A stretch of DNA of 64,000 nt, taken from positions 137,498,171 to 137,562,170 of the forward strand of contig NC_084759.1 in the NCBI RefSeq assembly GCF_028858725.1. The letters run 5' to 3'. The DNA is from Colius striatus (taxonomy: Eukaryota > Chordata > Aves > Coliiformes > Coliidae). The notes under the pieces were generated by a model, which saw only the letters and a program-made list of their open reading frames with translations, was not told where the DNA came from and searched no databases. The position numbers were made by a program, and so were the translations under genes. Positions 60,247 to 64,000 of the stretch are shown piece after piece; positions within the stretch are counted from its first letter, which is position 1, and the number at the start of each line of letters is the position of its first letter.

Positions 60247-62687
60247 CTGAGAGAGAAATTATTGGTCAGAGACTATTTCAAAGGCAACATACGCCTAGAA
60301 GGCACCTAGGACATATTAATATTTTCATGCAGTAAGTTTGGGTAAGAAAGGTCTTCAAACATGGTGGTGACTCTGGAGATGAGAGTTTGCCACCTCCCCT
60401 AGGACAGGTATTGTGTGGTCTCCAGCACTGACTGAGCCCGTCCACCCCAATATGCTTCAGTAGAATATCACTAATATTTCTAGGGCAATTCATTTATTTT
60501 TTTGATTGCCTCAAAGACAGTATCAGTGATAACGAGACAATTGATGGCATTTTCTCTTAACAGGCATAATGACATTAACAACAGCAGCAGGAATAAAATC
60601 ATTATGTTTTATTAGTAATGAGTCCCAACTGAGTTTTTATTCTTTCCTTCAGATTTTTCAAAATGAGTTGTACCCTCTCCTCATGTTTTTTCCTGAGAGT
60701 AAAATAAAGGCAAATCTATTCTCTAATTTGCCTTTTACCATTGTTATTCCTCTCTATTTCTCATAATGCCTTCATAAATGCAGTTCAGATAATTACTCTA
60801 ACAATAAATTGAGAAAGACAATACTGTGCTTAAGCCTCTAAACAAGCCAAGCGTACATTTTGTGGTCCAGCTCTAACGTGGAGAGTTGATGAGGTTTAAC
60901 AGCCTTTAAACATATTTTCTTACTTATTTAGCTGCATACACACACAGTCTCAATTGTTAAAACATAAGACAAGCTTTATCACAAAATCAAGATTTTAGAG
61001 GAATGGTTTTTTGGGTGAAAAATCAAGTGATCCCTGTATTTCCAACTGATACTGAAATAAGATGCTCCCCACCATCACCAAGAGACCAAACTAAAAGAGA
61101 ATTCTAAAGCCTGAGTATTATTGTTAATATTGCTAGTTAGACTCTTTAACCTGGTGTCAAATCTTCACTGACATTTTCTGACAAGAATTCTTCTACCAGT
61201 GCCAGGTGTAGATGAACTTAAAGAACACAAGTTAGAGAATGGATGGAGAAGAGCTGTTACCTGAGTGCACTGGAGTCGTAGAGTCTGCACGCTCCTCTTC
61301 CCCCACATCTTTTGCTCCCCCATTTCAGGCAAGTGGTATCTATGGCCACTCCAAAATACACTGGGGCTGGAATTCCCGCTGGGTGTATTTAACAAATAAA
61401 GAGGCAAGAATGTTACTTTCCAGAGTGATCACTTCTAGTAGACGTGTTCATGTAGAATATCAAATAATACATTAGAACAGCAATGACACTTCCACACTGT
61501 TTGCTGGTTTGAGAAGTTGTGCCTTGTGTTGCCCAGGCACACACCACCCTTTCCTCCCTGTGGGGGACTGGGGTGGGGAGGAAACACAGCTGAACATCAA
61601 AAAGCCTTTGGAAGTCAGTGGAAAGAACATTGGCCATGGCTTGGTTTCCTCACCCTGCAGGACATTTCTGGGGAAAAAAAAAAAGAAAAGGAGGTACTTC
61701 TCAATGGAGCCTGTTCAGCTTGGAGTGGGGGGTGTCCTATGTGTTGGCAAGGGGGAAAATGAGAAGGGAGAGAAACAAAGAGTCTGAGAGCCTGCAGTGT
61801 GGCTACAAGTATCCTGCAAGTATCCCAAGATCTTAGTGTGAAAGGGGCAAACCTTTTGCAGTGCTTGTGGCTGATGGAAAGGAAAAGTCTTTTTTTCAGA
61901 GACATCATGGATTCTGAGCAACCTGAAGATTCACCCATGGTTGCTGGAGAAGAAAGTAAGCCTGGAGGGAAAATCCTGGCATTCAAAGGTGTGAGAAAGC
62001 AGCCAACAGCTTGTTTTGATGTCACTTCATCTGCCTCATTCAGCTCATCTAAGTCTGCTCTATTTACATAAAGGACACAATTCTTGATAATTATTACCAT
62101 TTTCTATGACTATTTAGAGGATTTTAGAGTTTTCAGTTCATTGACATCTCATGATGCCTTTGATTTTAGAGAAAACTTAGTGGTGGCTCTACCACAAGAC
62201 TCCAGTGAACCCAGCCCTCAGCCATGCCTATACTTACATCAATTCCTTTAGAAACTATGGGGGAAAAAAGTCCTGAAAAATTCTGAGCTATGGCTGTTCT
62301 ATTGTATTTCTGTTGGACAAGGAGAGACAAGAAGTAATTTTGATGTTAGCTTCATAGTCCAAAGGATCACTTGTCATCTCTGTAGATGTTAGCTGTTTAT
62401 ATTTTTGTTATGCCTAGGTAGAACTACACAATTTATGAAATTAAAACCTACTTTCTTTTTCCAACGCTCTTCATAGGTTTGGTTTTGGGTTTGTGTTTTT
62501 AAATCATGTACTATTAACGTGTCAATTAGACATCATTCTTTATGATACTCAAAGTTTAATTCTAGGATAAATGATTAGTGAGAAGTATGTTAAAACAGAC
62601 CCAAGATTACAACTGGACTTACCAAGTACTCTTATTGCCAGGGTATAGATACCAACTGCAAATGATTTCAAATGTGGTTTAATGCAT
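60024..62687 (-). CDS. SLCO1C1: SLCO1C1 (thyroid-hormone transporter) gene, last three coding exons
   Basis: Exons 62687-62623, 61378-61261 and 60246-60024 join to 406 nt encoding the last 134 residues. They cover the TM10-TM11 link, TM11, TM12 and the cytoplasmic tail. The tail reads [20 protein letters not shown] plus L. It closely parallels the mammalian OATP1C1 tail (TSDHL, NYWPGKET-x-L, from memory), which neither 1A nor 1B shares, so subtype assignment is firm. OATP1C1 imports T4 and reverse T3, notably at the blood-brain barrier and in astrocytes. The other coding exons lie past the right edge; 62688-64000 is intron with no further exon seen. Introns hold no recognised repeat; the 161-codon minus-strand frame at 61615-62100 is intronic and not supported. 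Confidence 0.92.
61261..61378 (-). CDS. SLCO1C1: SLCO1C1 penultimate coding exon (TM11)
   Basis: 118 nt between tacacccag and actcag|gtaaca. It encodes [20 protein letters not shown], then a [20 protein letters not shown]-like loop, with a basic KRC segment as in OATP1C1. Confidence 0.94.
62623..62687 (-). CDS. SLCO1C1: SLCO1C1 penultimate-but-one coding exon
   Basis: 65 nt between cattttttag and cttg|gtaagt. It encodes [20 protein letters not shown], the conserved link into TM11 and nearly the family consensus. Phase 2 in, phase 1 out. Confidence 0.94.
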
Positions 62688-64000
62688 CTAAAAAATGTAA
62701 AAAATTGTGTTAAATAGAAATAATGTATTGACTGTGGATAATTTGAACACAAATAGAAAGCAAGAGGAAGGAAAAAAATGTGACTTTTTTCACCTTACTA
62801 ACACTGACATTGACAAAAGGATGTTAACAATGTGATAAAAATCAGAACAATATCTAGGAATTCTTAACATCTATATTCAAGATCACATTTTAATAAGGTG
62901 GTGCATTTTCATACAGTACCAGCACTGAGGAGTTACCAACACAGGACAAGAAAATTGGTTGTGAAGTCATGCATCATTGGATAGTCTTATTCAGTTAAAC
63001 ACTCTCTGAAATTGTGGATAATGACTCAGGCTAGTACAAGGCATTTAGACACTCAGTATTCATTGCACTATATCTAGGATCAGGATCACACTTCCTGTAA
63101 AGATAAATTCTCTAAGCCATTCTCTGATAGAAGAGACTGTTTTATCTGGACTTTTCTGAGTTTGCAGCAAGGGCCCAGCATAGGCATCAGTCCTTTTCAC
63201 TCCAGATCAGCCCTGCACCAGACTTGAGTCATCATCCTGGCTCTTCTAGGAGGGTGGAGGTGGTGGGCAATAGAACAGCTGCCTTTCACATCAATGCTAG
63301 CAGCAGTGTGCATATGGAGCCACTCAAATTGGTAGGACTCATCTGCTGTTAATCTCACCATCTGTGCAAGTATCAGACTGCCTATTGCAATAATTCAGCA
63401 AAAACTTGAGTAGATGCTTTACTTTCAGCTTGTGACTAGCTGCAGTCAGATGATTAAACTGAGATATGCTTGATATGTAGGGTGAGTAACATAAGTGTAT
63501 CGTTATGGTAATTTTTGGAACTCCCTGTTGTCACAGCCATTCTACTCAATATAAAAGAAAAAAAAATGTCCTGAAATTCAGTTGTCACTATGGATACACA
63601 TAACACCTTGGAGGTCCAGTCTATACGCTCTGAACTGGGAAGGACTCAGCTTCTGCAGAAATTCCTGTAATCAGGAATATCTTTTAAAGACAATGAAGAC
63701 ATTACAGAACTATCTGTCTTGTTCCCCGGCGGTGTTTTTTTTGTTATTTGCCTATGTAATTGTCAGAACAGCATTAAGAACCCATATTGTAAGCAATACG
63801 TGGATCATGTTAATTTAGTGAAAAAGGAAAAGAGTGTGAAGAATATACATGAAAAACAACACCAAAGTACTGTGCTTGAAAAACTGCTGTATACATCTCA
63901 TTTTGTAATCTGAGCACTTTATTTTCTAATGGCCTGATCATGGATTACCATCATACAATCTGTAACACTGTGGCTTTTATAGGTACTGCCATCTTTACAG
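62688..64000. other. SLCO1C1 intron, running off the window
   Basis: No Kazal-loop exon (with the NCSC/NCTC cysteine pattern) was found on the minus strand before the window ends, so the intron upstream of the 65-nt exon is longer than 1.3 kb. No repeat was recognised. Confidence 0.5.

Noticed and set aside
61615-62100. Minus-strand frame of 161 codons, the longest in the window
   Set aside because: It lies inside an SLCO1C1 intron in the same strand, contains a T-rich run coding phenylalanines, and shows no domain or splice support.
63582-63913. Plus-strand frames near the right edge with a hydrophobic stretch
   Set aside because: Examined as a possible SLCO1C1 exon, but they are on the wrong strand and contain no OATP motif; treated as intronic noise.

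Overview
The window is vertebrate nuclear DNA, most likely from a bird. The coding sequence is split into short exons with GT-AG introns, the background is AT-rich, and the interspersed repeats are CR1 LINE fragments and ERVL-type LTRs typical of avian genomes. There is no bacterial-style gene organisation. Almost every long open frame is intronic or intergenic noise; the real coding content is about 25 short exons.

The window covers part of the SLCO1 (OATP1) organic-anion-transporter cluster. Left (77-11056, + strand): the last eight coding exons of an SLCO1A2-like gene whose 5' half lies beyond the left edge. Centre (24914-42068, - strand): a complete SLCO1B-type gene (SLCO1B1/1B3 co-orthologue). 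Its 14 coding exons join in frame to a 704-residue protein. Right (60024-62687, - strand): the last three coding exons of SLCO1C1, running off the right edge. Read on the opposite strand, the order is SLCO1C1 > SLCO1B > then SLCO1A2 inverted. This matches the order and orientation known from human chromosome 12p12, except that a single SLCO1B gene is present here. SLCO1A2-like and SLCO1B are tail-to-tail; SLCO1B and SLCO1C1 are head-to-tail.

The three genes encode related 12-pass membrane carriers for bile salts, steroid conjugates and thyroid hormones. The + and central genes show the OATP signature around transmembrane segment 6 and the ten-cysteine Kazal-like extracellular loop. All three tails end in a possible class I PDZ ligand. 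Exon phases are identical wherever two or three genes can be compared. One SLCO1B intron appears to use a GC donor.

Between the genes: a 3' CR1 fragment (12525-13038); about 8.4 kb with nothing recognisable; a 1.4-kb CR1 with an internal deletion (21462-22862); and an old ERVL-like provirus in the SLCO1B-SLCO1C1 interval (47177-50740). The provirus has two LTRs, a short internal part with a degenerate ~48-bp tandem repeat, and a CR1 nested in its 3' LTR. A very old CR1 follows (about 51740-52960). Two further ERVL LTRs lie in sense orientation inside introns of the SLCO1A2-like and SLCO1B genes. I found no new multi-gene system. The most informative observations are the gene cluster itself, the GC-AG intron, the nested repeats and the sense-oriented intronic LTRs.
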